This document shows positions 16,577-25,252 of a stretch of DNA of 64,000 nucleotides, in pieces. The DNA lies in assembly GCF_000196875.2 (NCBI RefSeq), contig NC_014532.2:806001-870000 (forward strand), written 5' to 3'. The notes beneath the pieces are model-generated. The model had not been told where the DNA came from, did no database searches, and was given only the letters and a program-made list of their open reading frames with translations. Source of the DNA: Halomonas elongata DSM 2581 (GTDB lineage Bacteria > Pseudomonadota > Gammaproteobacteria > Pseudomonadales > Halomonadaceae). The position numbers were made by a program, and so were the translations under genes. Each line of letters opens with the position of its first letter. The stretch's first letter is position 1.

Positions 16577-18559
16577 GTGCCGACGCGATTCTCCCGTTAC
16601 CTTCACGGAGCCTTGTCACTCACAGGACGGCTGCTGCTGGGCTTGTTCGTGACCTGGGGAGTGGTCGTGGCCTTGCTGCTGGGCCTTGGCTGGCGTTCCG
16701 GCGAGACGCTGGTCGGTGAGTCCAGTCGTACCCACTTGCGCTATGAAGTTCGGCTGATCGCCGATGAGCTGGCCCAGCAGGTGGATTCGCGGCTGTCGGC
16801 GCTGGAACGCCTGGCGGCCCGATTGGATGAGGCAGACTCCGAGGGTGGGGGGCGCGATACCCTGCGCCGGAGCGATGCGCTCCTCGAATGGTTCGATGGC
16901 CTGGTAGTCATCGATGCCGAGGGGCGTGTCGTCTCCGACTGGCCGAAGCTCGATCGTCGGGTTGGGCTGAATATCGGGGACCGTGAATACTTCCAGCATG
17001 TCAGGGCCTTCAAGCGACCGCATGTCAGCGAGCCTTTCCATGGACGGGCCAGTGATGTTCCTCTGGTGATGTTCATGGTGCCTCGCCTGGATGAGAGCGG
17101 CGCCTTTCGGGGATTGGTGGGCGGTATCGTCAAGGTCCACGGAGGGGGGCTCTTCAACCGCTTGAATCGCATTCGTCTGGGAGCTCAGGGCGGCGCCGTC
17201 GTCGTCACGTCATCCGGCCAGGTCCTTTATCATTCCGATGATTCGCTGGTACTCGATACCGTTCCTGACCCACAGGACAATCCATGGGTGAATCTGGCGC
17301 TGTATGGCTGGGAAGGCGAAGCGCTGGGCACCATGTTCGGCGGTGATATGGCCTATCAGGCGTATCGCCAGATATGGCCAGCGAACTGGATCGTCGGCGT
17401 CATCCTGCCCAGGTCACAGGTCATGGCGCCTCTGAGGGAGTGGGTGAGCCGGCTGGGTTGGTGGGCGTTACTGGTTGCCAGCCTGTTGATACCGGTCATG
17501 GGATGGCTGGTCTGGTTGGCATTGCGGCCGCTCTATCGGCTGGAGACGCAGATTGATGAAGTCGGGCGTGGGCTGCGCTCCCGAGTGGCCCTGACGACAC
17601 GGATGCAGGAACTGCAGCGTGTGGCGCGAACCTTCAATCGGGTAGAGGTGGAGCGAGAGCACGCGATTTCCCGGCTGCAGGAGCGCCAGGCCTTTCTGGA
17701 CGCCACGCTGTCCTCGTCGCCGGTCGGTATCTTCGTGACCGATCGCGACGGCGAGGTAACCTACGTCAATCCGGCTCTTGTCGAGCTGAGCGGTCATGAT
17801 GCGGAGGATCATCTGCCCTTGACATGGAGAGAGCGCATCCATGTCGATGACCGGCAGTCGGTGCTGGACCTCTGGCAATACAGCCTGGATAGCGGTGACG
17901 ATTTTCTCCAGCAGTATCGTTTCCATCGCCGGGATGGCGAGATGCTCTGGTTCGAAGTGCATGCCAGGCGGGTCGTTTCCGGCGATACCCACCTCGGTTT
18001 CGTGGGCACGGTGAAGGATATCACCGAGCGGCGCGAGGAAGAGGCGCTGCGCCAATGGGAGGCGGAACATGACCCGCTGACCGGCCTGCTCAATCGTCGC
18101 GGCCTGGAGCGTCGTCTGGAAGAGGCGCTAGCCGACTGGCGCAAGACTGGTACGCCTTCGGTACTGCTGATCTTCGACCTGGACCGTTTCAAGCCGATCA
18201 ATGACCTCGGTGGCCATGCCCTGGGTGACGAGATGCTGTGCCAGGTCGCTCGGGCACTCTCGCGGACGGTGCGTCGCAGCGATCATACCGCTCGCCAGGG
18301 TGGTGACGAATTCGCGGTGTTGTTGCCGAGTTGTACCTTCGAGCGGGCGCAGGATATTGCCGAATCGCTTCGCGAGACGATTCGCGAACTGCAAGTCGTC
18401 CATGGGGGCCGGGTATTCAGCGTGACCCTGAGCCTGGGCGTGACCTGCTTCGAGCGTGGCGATCAGCGCATCGAAAGTGTGATGCAACGGGCAGATGCCG
18501 CCAGCTATCGCGCCAAGCGCATGGGACGCGATCGAGTGGTCATGCATGGGGAAGCGTGA
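16577..18559 (+). CDS. Diguanylate cyclase with Cache sensor and PAS domain
   Basis: A 660-residue membrane protein. The first helix (about residues 16-37) leads into a periplasmic double-Cache-type sensor (40-290; note NIGDREYFQHVRAFKRPHVSEP). A second helix (294-316) precedes a linker, a PAS domain with PAC motif (about 370-485) and a GGDEF domain. The last has an intact active site GGDEF at 575-579, plus DPLTGLLNRRGLE and FDLDRFKPINDLGGHALGD. It should make cyclic di-GMP in response to an external small ligand. There is no EAL domain. The GTG at 16577 is preceded by AGGAGGTGAG; the longer reading upstream has no comparable site. Confidence 0.92.
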   Translation: MPTRFSRYLHGALSLTGRLLLGLFVTWGVVVALLLGLGWRSGETLVGESSRTHLRYEVRLIADELAQQVDSRLSALERLAARLDEADSEGGGRDTLRRSDALLEWFDGLVVIDAEGRVVSDWPKLDRRVGLNIGDREYFQHVRAFKRPHVSEPFHGRASDVPLVMFMVPRLDESGAFRGLVGGIVKVHGGGLFNRLNRIRLGAQGGAVVVTSSGQVLYHSDDSLVLDTVPDPQDNPWVNLALYGWEGEALGTMFGGDMAYQAYRQIWPANWIVGVILPRSQVMAPLREWVSRLGWWALLVASLLIPVMGWLVWLALRPLYRLETQIDEVGRGLRSRVALTTRMQELQRVARTFNRVEVEREHAISRLQERQAFLDATLSSSPVGIFVTDRDGEVTYVNPALVELSGHDAEDHLPLTWRERIHVDDRQSVLDLWQYSLDSGDDFLQQYRFHRRDGEMLWFEVHARRVVSGDTHLGFVGTVKDITERREEEALRQWEAEHDPLTGLLNRRGLERRLEEALADWRKTGTPSVLLIFDLDRFKPINDLGGHALGDEMLCQVARALSRTVRRSDHTARQGGDEFAVLLPSCTFERAQDIAESLRETIRELQVVHGGRVFSVTLSLGVTCFERGDQRIESVMQRADAASYRAKRMGRDRVVMHGEA

Positions 18560-18563
18560 AGGA

Positions 18564-18640
18564 TGGCGCCCTCTACAGGATTCGAACCTGTGACCTGCCG
18601 CTTAGGAGGCGGCTGCTCTATCCTGCTGAGCTAAGAGGGC
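18564..18640 (-). tRNA. tRNA-Arg (CCT)
   Basis: The complement folds as a full cloverleaf. The acceptor stem GCCCTCT pairs with AGAGGGC, the D-arm GCTC/GAGC and T-arm ACAGG-TTCGAAT-CCTGT are complete, and the anticodon loop CTCCTAA has anticodon CCT. An encoded CCA follows the discriminator G. It reads the rare AGG codon. Confidence 0.96.
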
Positions 18641-18744
18641 GGGGCTGGCTCAAAACGGGCCATAGTATAAGCGCCTGACCGGGCAAGATAAACCCGAGGT
18701 GCCCATGAGTTGTCCGGCATTTCCGGTTAAAATATCTTTCTCTC

Positions 18745-19569
18745 ATGCAAACGACGGGAACGACCGCTATCGCGACACATCTCTCGCCGGATGGCGACCG
18801 CTATTTCGATGGCATGGCCGACAAGTTCGCCGACAGCCTCTACGGCAAGGCGCGCGGTGAGCTGCGTTTGGACCTGCTCGATCGCCTGTTGCCCGAGATG
18901 CTCGCGCTCGATGGTCAACCAGCCCTCGATGTCGGCGGTGGCCTTGGCCAGCTTTCCGGTTGGCTGGCGGAGCGCGGACATGAGGTGACGCTATGCGAGC
19001 CCGCCGATGACATGCTCCGACGAGCACGCGAGTCGCTTGCCGGTACCTCGGTGACAGCGTTGCCGTTGCCGCTCCAGGCATTGCCCGAACGACTGCCCGG
19101 TCCCTGGCCATTGATTACCTGTCATGCCGTGCTTGAGTGGATGGCCGACCCGCGCGCCGCTCTCGCCACTCTGGCGCGCCTGCTGGCACCGCAGGGGCAG
19201 CTGTCGTTGATGGTCTTCAATCATGACGCCCTGCGTTTCTCCAATGTGGTCAAGGGCAATCTCGACCGTGTGCTGGCCGACCGGCTGGCCGGCCAGGGGC
19301 GCCGCAAGCGGCTGACGCCCATCTCGCCGTTGCGTCATGACGAGATCCTCGCCTGGGCCGGGGAGAATGGCCTGGCCGTCACGCATTGCGCCGGAGTGCG
19401 GGTCTTTCATGATTACCTGCAGGATCCTCCGGCCGACGACGAGCAATACCGCAAGCTGCTCGAACTCGAGTGGCGTTACAGTCGCCGCGAGCCGTACTGG
19501 CGGCTGGGCCGTTATTTGCTCTATACCCTGCGCGCCCTTCCTGACAATGCCGAGGAAACGCTTCGATGA
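18745..19569 (+). CDS. cmoM: tRNA 5-carboxymethoxyuridine methyltransferase
   Basis: A 274-residue class I SAM methyltransferase, similar to E. coli CmoM (formerly SmtA). It methylates cmo5U34 of certain tRNAs to the methyl ester mcmo5U. Motifs are FDGMADKFADSLYGKARGELR at the start, the SAM loop LDVGGGLGQL (about residues 60-70), CHAVLEWMADPRAALATLARLL, and the family-specific GVRVFHDYLQDP and RREPYWRLGRY. It overlaps rsmC by four bases. cmoA and cmoB lie 7-9 kb further on, so the whole uridine-34 pathway is in this window. Confidence 0.92.
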   Translation: MQTTGTTAIATHLSPDGDRYFDGMADKFADSLYGKARGELRLDLLDRLLPEMLALDGQPALDVGGGLGQLSGWLAERGHEVTLCEPADDMLRRARESLAGTSVTALPLPLQALPERLPGPWPLITCHAVLEWMADPRAALATLARLLAPQGQLSLMVFNHDALRFSNVVKGNLDRVLADRLAGQGRRKRLTPISPLRHDEILAWAGENGLAVTHCAGVRVFHDYLQDPPADDEQYRKLLELEWRYSRREPYWRLGRYLLYTLRALPDNAEETLR

Positions 19570-20555
19570 GTGCCGAAACGCCTGTCTGCCAACTGCTCGA
19601 ACGCCAGTCGACCGATTATCGCGGCTGGCTGTGGGTGGCGCCGCCCCGGGACCGCTGGCTGGAAGAGGGGGAAGGTCATCTGCTGTCCGCCGATCAGACG
19701 CTGCTCTCGGCATGGCGCGAGGGCGGCAGGGGGGCCAGCTCTCCCTTCGCGATGGACGAACTGGCACCGGAGGGCGTGGTGCTGTTCTGGCCCAAGGCAC
19801 ACGCCCAGGGTGAATGGTGGCTGCTGTGGCTGTGCGCTCGGCTGGCGCCGGGAACGCCGCTTCACGTCGTCGGCGAGAACCAGGGCGGCATCAAGCGCGT
19901 GCTCAAAGTGCTGGCCGCGCTGGGGCTCGGGTGTCGCAAGGTCGACAGCGCACGGCGCTGCAGCCTGTTCGCCTCACGGCTGGATCGGGTCGATATCGAT
20001 CCGGATGCCGCCTGGACGAGCTTCGAGGCCGAGGGGCTGACGCTGGTCAGTCATCCCGGCGTGTTCGGTCACGGCAAGCTGGATGACGGGACTCGATTGT
20101 TGCTGGCACAACTGGCGTCATCTCTGCCGAATCAGGGCTCAGTGCTGGACATGGGATGCGGCGACGGGATCATCGCCGCCTGGCTGGCGCGGCGCGGGCT
20201 CGCGGTGACGGCGGCGGACGTCAATGGCTTCGCGGTGGAGGCGACCCGGCGGACCCTGGCGACGAATGGCCTGGAAGGAGAAGTGTTTCACAGCGATGTC
20301 TATGCCGGCCTGCCCCAGACGCGTTTCGATGCCATCGTCAGCAACCCGCCGTTCCATCAGGAACGTGCCGTCGACTATGGTCCCGCCGGGCGGCTGATCG
20401 CCGGAGCCCCCGAGCGTCTCGAGCCGGGTGGCCAGCTCGTGATGGTCGCCAATGCCTTCCTGCCGTATCCGGATCTGCTGGAGCGCGCCTTCGGTGGCTT
20501 CGAGATACTCGCCGACGACCGTCGTTTCCGGGTTTATCGAGCGGTGAAACGCTGA
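19566..20555 (+). CDS. rsmC: 16S rRNA (guanine-1207-N2)-methyltransferase
   Basis: A 329-residue two-domain enzyme. The degenerate N-terminal methyltransferase-like half recognises RNA. The catalytic C-terminal half has the SAM loop VLDMGCGDGIIAAWLARRG, the acidic AADVNGFAVEATRRT strand and the N2-guanine signature NPPF (VSNPPFHQERAVDYG). RsmC acts on the 30S subunit. The gene overlaps cmoM (ATGA), forming a two-gene RNA-modification operon. It is convergent with greB, with only three bases between stops. Confidence 0.93.
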   Translation: MSAETPVCQLLERQSTDYRGWLWVAPPRDRWLEEGEGHLLSADQTLLSAWREGGRGASSPFAMDELAPEGVVLFWPKAHAQGEWWLLWLCARLAPGTPLHVVGENQGGIKRVLKVLAALGLGCRKVDSARRCSLFASRLDRVDIDPDAAWTSFEAEGLTLVSHPGVFGHGKLDDGTRLLLAQLASSLPNQGSVLDMGCGDGIIAAWLARRGLAVTAADVNGFAVEATRRTLATNGLEGEVFHSDVYAGLPQTRFDAIVSNPPFHQERAVDYGPAGRLIAGAPERLEPGGQLVMVANAFLPYPDLLERAFGGFEILADDRRFRVYRAVKR

Positions 20556-20558
20556 GCT

Positions 20559-21083
20559 TCAAGCCTGAGGATCGCGATAGTCGATCTCGGTGATCAGATA
20601 GGTCGTCTCGCCGCCGGGGGCGGCTACCGTGGCTTCGTCGTCGAGCCCCTTGCCGAGCAGGGCCTTGGCAAGCGGGGCATCGACGCTGATCCAGTGCTTG
20701 CCGGTGTCGGTCTCGTCGTGTCCGACGATGCGCAGCCGTAGCTCCTCGCCGTTCTCGTCCTCCAGAGTGACGAAGGCACCGAAGAAGACCCGATCGGTAT
20801 CCGCCGGCAGGCGGTCGACGATCTGCAACTCGTCCAGTCGCTTGGTCAGGTAGCGGATGCGCGCGATGACCCGGTTGAGTTCCTTCTTGTTGTAGGTGTA
20901 GTCGGCGTTTTCGCTGCGGTCGCCGAGAGCGGCGGCTTCGCCCACCTTGGTGGACAGGGCGGGGCGCTTGACCCGCGACAGGTGATCGAGGATGCCGCGC
21001 AGGCGCTCGGCCCCCTCGGCGGTGATCAGGTTGCTCTTGGGCTCCTGGCGCGGGTCCTTGGCGGGATCGCGCCAACGGGTCAT
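20559..21083 (-). CDS. greB: Transcript cleavage factor GreB
   Basis: A 174-residue factor that enters the RNA polymerase secondary channel and stimulates cleavage of backtracked RNA. The N-terminal coiled coil holds the GreA/GreB signature with the acidic tip GDRSENADYTYNKKELNRVI, followed by the FKBP-like C-terminal domain (FGAFVTLEDENGEELRLRIVG, LLGKGLDDEATV). The pattern RYLTKRL and length favour GreB over GreA. The ATG at 21083 has AAAGG seven bases before it. Confidence 0.93.
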   Translation of the reverse strand: MTRWRDPAKDPRQEPKSNLITAEGAERLRGILDHLSRVKRPALSTKVGEAAALGDRSENADYTYNKKELNRVIARIRYLTKRLDELQIVDRLPADTDRVFFGAFVTLEDENGEELRLRIVGHDETDTGKHWISVDAPLAKALLGKGLDDEATVAAPGGETTYLITEIDYRDPQA

Positions 21084-21274
21084 GTTGCGGCCTTTCATGA
21101 ATCGCGCCTCTTGCTCGTCGAAGGCCGCAACATACGCCATGGGCCCGTCGGCAGGCAATCGGTCCGATGGATGGAAAACCGCCTGTGGGACGATTCGGGT
21201 GGAGACTTAATCAAACGTTCGTTACATTTCGAGAGGAAAGGTCATTCCGATAACCACAACCCGAGGAAGCCGCC

Positions 21275-21910
21275 ATGTCGAGACGTCATCTGCTTGCCAC
21301 CGTTCTGTGCCTGGGGCTGGGCATCGCACCGGTCGTTCAGGCCTGGGAGAACGAAATCTTCTCGCTGCGCAATCGCTGGGAGAACATCACCACCGCCATG
21401 GACGAGACGCGCCGCGCCGATGCCTTGTCGTCGTTGGCCGGGGAGGCCGGGGCGCTTGCCGAGGCGAATCCCGACACCAGTGAGGTGCTGGTCTGGCAGG
21501 GCATCATCCTGGCTTCTCTGGCCCGGGAAGTCGGCGGGCTGGATGCGCTGGGGCCGGCCAAGGATGCGCGCCGGGTGCTGGAGCGCGCCATCGAGATCGA
21601 CCCGCAAGGGTATCACGGTTCCGCCTATGTCACTCTCGGTGCGCTGTACGATCGGGCGCCGGGCTGGCCGGTGGCCTTCGGCGATGACGACACCGCCGAG
21701 CGGATGTTCCAGCGTGCCCTGGAGATTCGCCCCGAGGGCATCGATGTCCATTACTATTACGCTGCCTTTCTGGCGGACGAAGGGCGCGACGCCGAGGCTC
21801 TGGAGCACGCGCGCCGTGCCATGGAAGGTCAGGCTCGCGAAGGCCGGCAGGCATCCGACGAGGTGCTGCGTCGTCAGGCGAAGGACATGGTCGAGCGCCT
21901 GGAGGATTAG
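21275..21910 (+). CDS. Exported TPR-like protein, function unknown
   Basis: A 211-residue protein with a signal peptide of 23 residues (APVVQA-WENE). The rest is helical with TPR-like repeats: a segment ending ARRVLERAIEIDPQGYHGSAYVTLGALYD, then AERMFQRALEIRPEGIDVHYYYAAFLADEGRDAEALEHARRA. Probably periplasmic. TPR proteins generally mediate protein contacts; no partner is evident. AACCCGAGGAAGCCGCC precedes the ATG. It lies between the divergent greB and the nudF operon. Confidence 0.75.
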   Translation: MSRRHLLATVLCLGLGIAPVVQAWENEIFSLRNRWENITTAMDETRRADALSSLAGEAGALAEANPDTSEVLVWQGIILASLAREVGGLDALGPAKDARRVLERAIEIDPQGYHGSAYVTLGALYDRAPGWPVAFGDDDTAERMFQRALEIRPEGIDVHYYYAAFLADEGRDAEALEHARRAMEGQAREGRQASDEVLRRQAKDMVERLED

Positions 21911-21989
21911 GCGGGCGTTGGTGATGGTCCCATTGTGAACGCGCTCCGGGACCACGATAATGGGGCTTTCGCGAACACCGGAGGTCCGC

Positions 21990-22637
21990 ATGTCGGAGAC
22001 CGATGCCGCCGATTCCTCCCATCGGCCGGCCGGCGCCGATTTCGGCGGCGGCGATGTGGAGTTGATCGAGCGACGCTGTCTGCAGGAGGGGTTCTTTCGT
22101 CTGGACGAGCTGCACCTGCGCCATCGCCTCTTCGAGGGCGGCTGGAGTGCGCCCATGACCCGCGAGGTGCATCATCGCCATGACGCCGTGGGCGTGTTGC
22201 TCTACGATGTGGAACGAGATGCCGTGGTCCTGGTGGAGCAGTTTCGCGCCGGGGCCATCGACGATCCCGTCTCGCCGTGGAAGCTCGAAATCGTCGCCGG
22301 CCTGGTGGAGCGCGGGGAGAGCGCCGCCGAGGTGGCGCGCCGCGAAGCCATGGAGGAGGCGGGCTGTCCGGTCGGCGAACTGGTCGAGCTGCATACCTAC
22401 TATCCCAGCCCCGGTGCCTGCGATGAACGGGTGTCGCTGTTCTGCGGCCTGATCGACAGCCGCGGTCTGGGAGGCGTCCACGGTCTCGCCGAGGAGAACG
22501 AGGACATTCGCGTGCATGTGCTATCGTTCGCTCGTGCCTGGGAACTCCTGAGGGACGGGCGACTCGACAATGCCATGTGTCTGATCGCCTTCCATTGGCT
22601 GGCCGCGGAGCGGGCCTCACTGAGAGCAAGGAGGTAG
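21990..22637 (+). CDS. nudF: ADP-ribose pyrophosphatase (Nudix)
   Basis: A 215-residue Nudix hydrolase that splits ADP-ribose to AMP and ribose-5-phosphate. The Nudix box is GLVERGESAAEVARREAMEE followed by AGC. The downstream tyrosine/proline segment TYYPSPGACDERVSLFCG is the ADPRase subfamily mark. The ATG at 21990 has CCGGAGGTCC just upstream. First gene of the conserved nudF-yqiB-cpdA cluster. Confidence 0.92.
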   Translation: MSETDAADSSHRPAGADFGGGDVELIERRCLQEGFFRLDELHLRHRLFEGGWSAPMTREVHHRHDAVGVLLYDVERDAVVLVEQFRAGAIDDPVSPWKLEIVAGLVERGESAAEVARREAMEEAGCPVGELVELHTYYPSPGACDERVSLFCGLIDSRGLGGVHGLAEENEDIRVHVLSFARAWELLRDGRLDNAMCLIAFHWLAAERASLRARR

Positions 22638-22638
22638 C

Positions 22639-23085
22639 GTGTCGAGAAGCGCCTATGTCACCGACTTGAAAGGCCTCCAGGGCGAGTGCACCGCCAACTA
22701 TGTGCGCCTGACCCGCCTGCTGGGCGATCTGGAGGCCGGCGAGTCCCGTGAGGTGGAGCTGGTCAACCATGGCCGGCGCCTCGGTGTACTGTGCCTCAAG
22801 CTCCAGGAGCGGGCGCCCTATACCAGCATCGTGCGGGTCTCCCAGCGGGGCGTTCTCGACTCGGTACTGGAGACGCCGCGCATGCGCGTCCACCTCTATC
22901 ACGACGTGCGCATGGCCGAGGTGACCGACTTCCAGCGTCAGCGGCATTTCGATGGTCGCTATCGCTATCCCAATTCCCGCATGCATCAGCCCGACGAGAA
23001 GCTCCAGCTCAATCGCTTTCTCGGCGAATGGCTGGATCACGGTCTGGCGCACGGCCATTCTATCGACCTGCCCGAATTGCCTTGA
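22639..23085 (+). CDS. yqiB: DUF1249 family protein (YqiB)
   Basis: A 148-residue cytosolic protein of the DUF1249/YqiB family, identified by VELVNHGRRLGVLCLKLQERAPYTSIVRV, LYHDVRMAEV and the end PDEKLQLNRFLGEWLDHGLAHG. Its function is unknown, but the family is nearly always encoded between nudF and cpdA, as here. GTG start with AAGGAGGT upstream, one base after the nudF stop; its stop overlaps the cpdA ATG (TGATG). Confidence 0.9.
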   Translation: MSRSAYVTDLKGLQGECTANYVRLTRLLGDLEAGESREVELVNHGRRLGVLCLKLQERAPYTSIVRVSQRGVLDSVLETPRMRVHLYHDVRMAEVTDFQRQRHFDGRYRYPNSRMHQPDEKLQLNRFLGEWLDHGLAHGHSIDLPELP

Positions 23086-23816
23086 TGCGACTGATCCAGA
23101 TTACCGACTGCCACCTGCACGCCGATCCGGCAGCCCGCTCCCGCACCGGAGTTCCTCATCGCCAGTTCGTCCGCGTGGTAGAGGAGGCCGCCTCCTGGCG
23201 TCCTGACATGGTGCTGGTCACCGGCGATGTCAGCCAGGATGAGACGGCGGCCTCCTATGCGTTGGCCGAGCGAGAGTTGGCCCGGCTCGACTGTCCCTGG
23301 TCCTGGTTGCCCGGCAACCATGACGAACCAGCCCGGATGGCCGAGTGCCGCCCCTTCGATGAGAGCGTGGACCTGGGGCAGCGGCGCCTGTTGCTGCTCG
23401 ATACCCAGGTTCCCGGTCAGACCCATGGCGCCCTAGGGGCGGCGCGTCTCGAGGCACTGGCGGAGCGCCTGGCGGAGGACGAGCGGCCGACCCTGGTTGC
23501 CATGCACCATCCGCCGGTCAGCGTCGGCTCTCGTTGGGTGGATGCGTTGGGGCTGGTCGATGCCGAGGCATTCTGGGAGGTGCTGGCAACGCACGAGCGG
23601 GTCGAGGCGATCCTGTGCGGCCATATCCACCAGGCGTTCGAATGTCGCCGGGCAACGCCCCATGGCGAGGTCGCTATCTATGCCTGCCCGGCCACGTCCG
23701 ACCAGTTCCTGCCCGGCGCCGAGACGTTCGCCGTGGATGCGGCGGCCTTGCCGGGGTTCCGGGTGTTCGATCTGGGCGATGCCTTGAGCACTCGGGTGGA
23801 GCGGGTGGCGCTCTGA
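23085..23816 (+). CDS. cpdA: 3',5'-cyclic-AMP phosphodiesterase
   Basis: A 243-residue metallophosphoesterase that hydrolyses cAMP. All metal-binding motifs are present: ITDCHLHAD (Asp8, His10), VTGDVSQDE, LPGNHDE, AMHHPP and ILCGHIHQAF. The start is fixed by overlap with the yqiB stop and the usual MRLIQITD N-terminus. An AT-rich gap then leads to cysD. In many gammaproteobacteria yqiA and parE follow immediately; here they are displaced by about 6.6 kb. Confidence 0.94.
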   Translation: MRLIQITDCHLHADPAARSRTGVPHRQFVRVVEEAASWRPDMVLVTGDVSQDETAASYALAERELARLDCPWSWLPGNHDEPARMAECRPFDESVDLGQRRLLLLDTQVPGQTHGALGAARLEALAERLAEDERPTLVAMHHPPVSVGSRWVDALGLVDAEAFWEVLATHERVEAILCGHIHQAFECRRATPHGEVAIYACPATSDQFLPGAETFAVDAAALPGFRVFDLGDALSTRVERVAL

Positions 23817-23984
23817 TATCTTTTTAAAGAATAAAAAGATAGATATTAATTCTTTCACGTTATTTGTGGTGGCGCGATAAGCTGGCCCGCATGATGCGTC
23901 TTCCTCCCAGGGCAACGCTGAAAATCGACGAGCGTTGTGAGGCGCAAGCCGTGTTTCCCCAATTCATGCGAGGTAGTCGGGCCC
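23817..23984 (+). promoter_or_regulatory. AT-rich upstream region of cysD
   Basis: The 23815-23880 stretch is strikingly AT-rich for this genome (TTTTTAAAGAATAAAAAGAT, then ATTAATTC and TTATTTG). It lies where CysB, encoded at 50.4 kb, would be expected to activate cysDN. No exact CysB box or promoter hexamers can be fixed by eye. Confidence 0.35.
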
Positions 23985-24956
23985 ATGACCAGTCTTGATG
24001 CCCCCACACACCAGCGTACCCCTCGGACCGATGAGCATGCCTCGGGGCTGACGCCGCGCCGGATGACTCACCTGCAGCAGCTCGAGGCCGAGTCGATCCA
24101 TATCATCCGCGAGGTGGCCGCCGAGTTCTCCAATCCGGTGATGCTCTACTCCATCGGCAAGGACTCCTCGGTGATGCTGCACCTGGCGCGCAAGGCCTTC
24201 TACCCCGGACCGCCGCCGTTCCCCTTGCTGCACGTCAACACCACCTGGAAATTCCGCGAGATGATCGAGTTCCGCGATCGCATGGCGGCGGAATCCGGCA
24301 TGGAGCTGATCGAGCACATCAACCAGGAAGGCGTCGAAGCGGGTATCAACCCCTTCGATCATGGCTCGAGCGGTTACACCGACGTGATGAAGACCCAGTC
24401 GCTCAAGCAGGCGCTGGACAAGTACGGCTTCGATGCCGCCTTCGGCGGCGCGCGGCGCGACGAGGAGGCCACCCGGGCCAAGGAGCGGGTCTTCTCCTTC
24501 CGCGACAAGCACCATCGCTGGGATCCCAAGAACCAGCGTCCCGAGCTGTGGAACCTCTACAACGCCCGGGTCAACAAGGGCGAATCCATTCGCGCCTTTC
24601 CGCTCTCCAACTGGACCGAGCTGGACATCTGGCAGTACATCTACCTGGAGTCGATTCCCATCGTCCCGCTGTATCACGCCGCCCCGCGTCCGGTGGTGGA
24701 GCGCGATGGCATGCTGGTGATGGTCGATGACGACCGCATGCCACTGGAGCCCGGCGAGGTGCCCGAAGAGAAGTGGGTGCGCTTCCGTACCCTGGGCTGC
24801 TATCCGCTGACCGGTGCCGTGGAGTCCAAGGCGGCCACCCTGCCCGAGATCATCCAGGAAATGTTGCTGACCCGGACCTCGGAGCGCAGCGGCCGCGCCA
24901 TCGACCACGACCAGGCCGGCTCCATGGAGAAGAAGAAGCGGGAAGGGTACTTCTAA
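23985..24956 (+). CDS. cysD: Sulfate adenylyltransferase small subunit
   Basis: A 323-residue ATP-PP-loop protein that forms adenosine-5'-phosphosulfate from sulfate and ATP, with CysN. Motifs are [20 protein letters not shown] (PP-loop), [15 protein letters not shown], the [23 protein letters not shown] block, and [12 protein letters not shown]. The N-terminus is about 20 residues longer than in E. coli; the ATG at 24063 could be an alternative. The stop codon lies inside an 11-bp palindrome (24951-24977), followed by repeat element H, which separates it from cysN by nearly 300 bases. Confidence 0.96.
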   Translation: MTSLDAPTHQRTPRTDEHASGLTPRRMTHLQQLEAESIHIIREVAAEFSNPVMLYSIGKDSSVMLHLARKAFYPGPPPFPLLHVNTTWKFREMIEFRDRMAAESGMELIEHINQEGVEAGINPFDHGSSGYTDVMKTQSLKQALDKYGFDAAFGGARRDEEATRAKERVFSFRDKHHRWDPKNQRPELWNLYNARVNKGESIRAFPLSNWTELDIWQYIYLESIPIVPLYHAAPRPVVERDGMLVMVDDDRMPLEPGEVPEEKWVRFRTLGCYPLTGAVESKAATLPEIIQEMLLTRTSERSGRAIDHDQAGSMEKKKREGYF

Positions 24957-25240
24957 CGCGCCTGCGGCGCGTTAGAAAGACGGAAGAAGGAAGTTGTAAG
25001 ACGAAACCTTCCGTCAACGACCGTATCAAGTTTCTTTTTATGGCCAAGGGCTCAAGTGCCGAACTCGGAACACAGATCTATATCGGCATGGAGATTGGCT
25101 ACATCGAACGTGAGAAGGGGTGTCTCTGGGTAGCCGAGACCAAGGAAATTGCTGCCATGCTGGCAGGGCTGATTCGCAAGCAGCCTGACTTCAGCGCAGA
25201 TTGATGGGTTTCTTCCCTCTTTCCTCTTCTCTCTTATTTC
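24951..25240. repeat. Heptad inverted-repeat element H carrying an S23 gene remnant (cysD-cysN gap)
   Basis: The hairpin TTCTAACGCGC/GCGCGTTAGAA spans the cysD stop (24951-24977). Next are 7-phased units GACGGAA, GAAGGAA, GTTGTAA and GACGAAACC, ending in the same AAACC junction as the other copies. The right arm is a pyrimidine run (25209-25240). Its segment 25210-25223 pairs with 24975-24988 at 13 of 14 positions. Between the arms is a truncated four-helix-bundle gene. Confidence 0.6.
25008..25204 (+). pseudogene. C-terminal remnant of an S23/four-helix-bundle protein gene
   Basis: About 65 codons read as the second half of the S23 (23S rRNA intervening-sequence/four-helix-bundle) family. 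RIKFLFMAKGSSAELGTQIY then IGMEIGYIE matches the family pattern F..FL.IAKGS.AELETQL..A...GYI, and it ends with ETKEIAAMLAGLIRK. The first two helices (about 55-60 residues) are missing. An ATG at 25040 would allow only a 54-residue peptide. It ends five bases before the right arm of element H. It is probably not functional, though expression of a short peptide cannot be excluded. Confidence 0.7.
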
Positions 25241-25252
25241 TCGGGATGCGTT

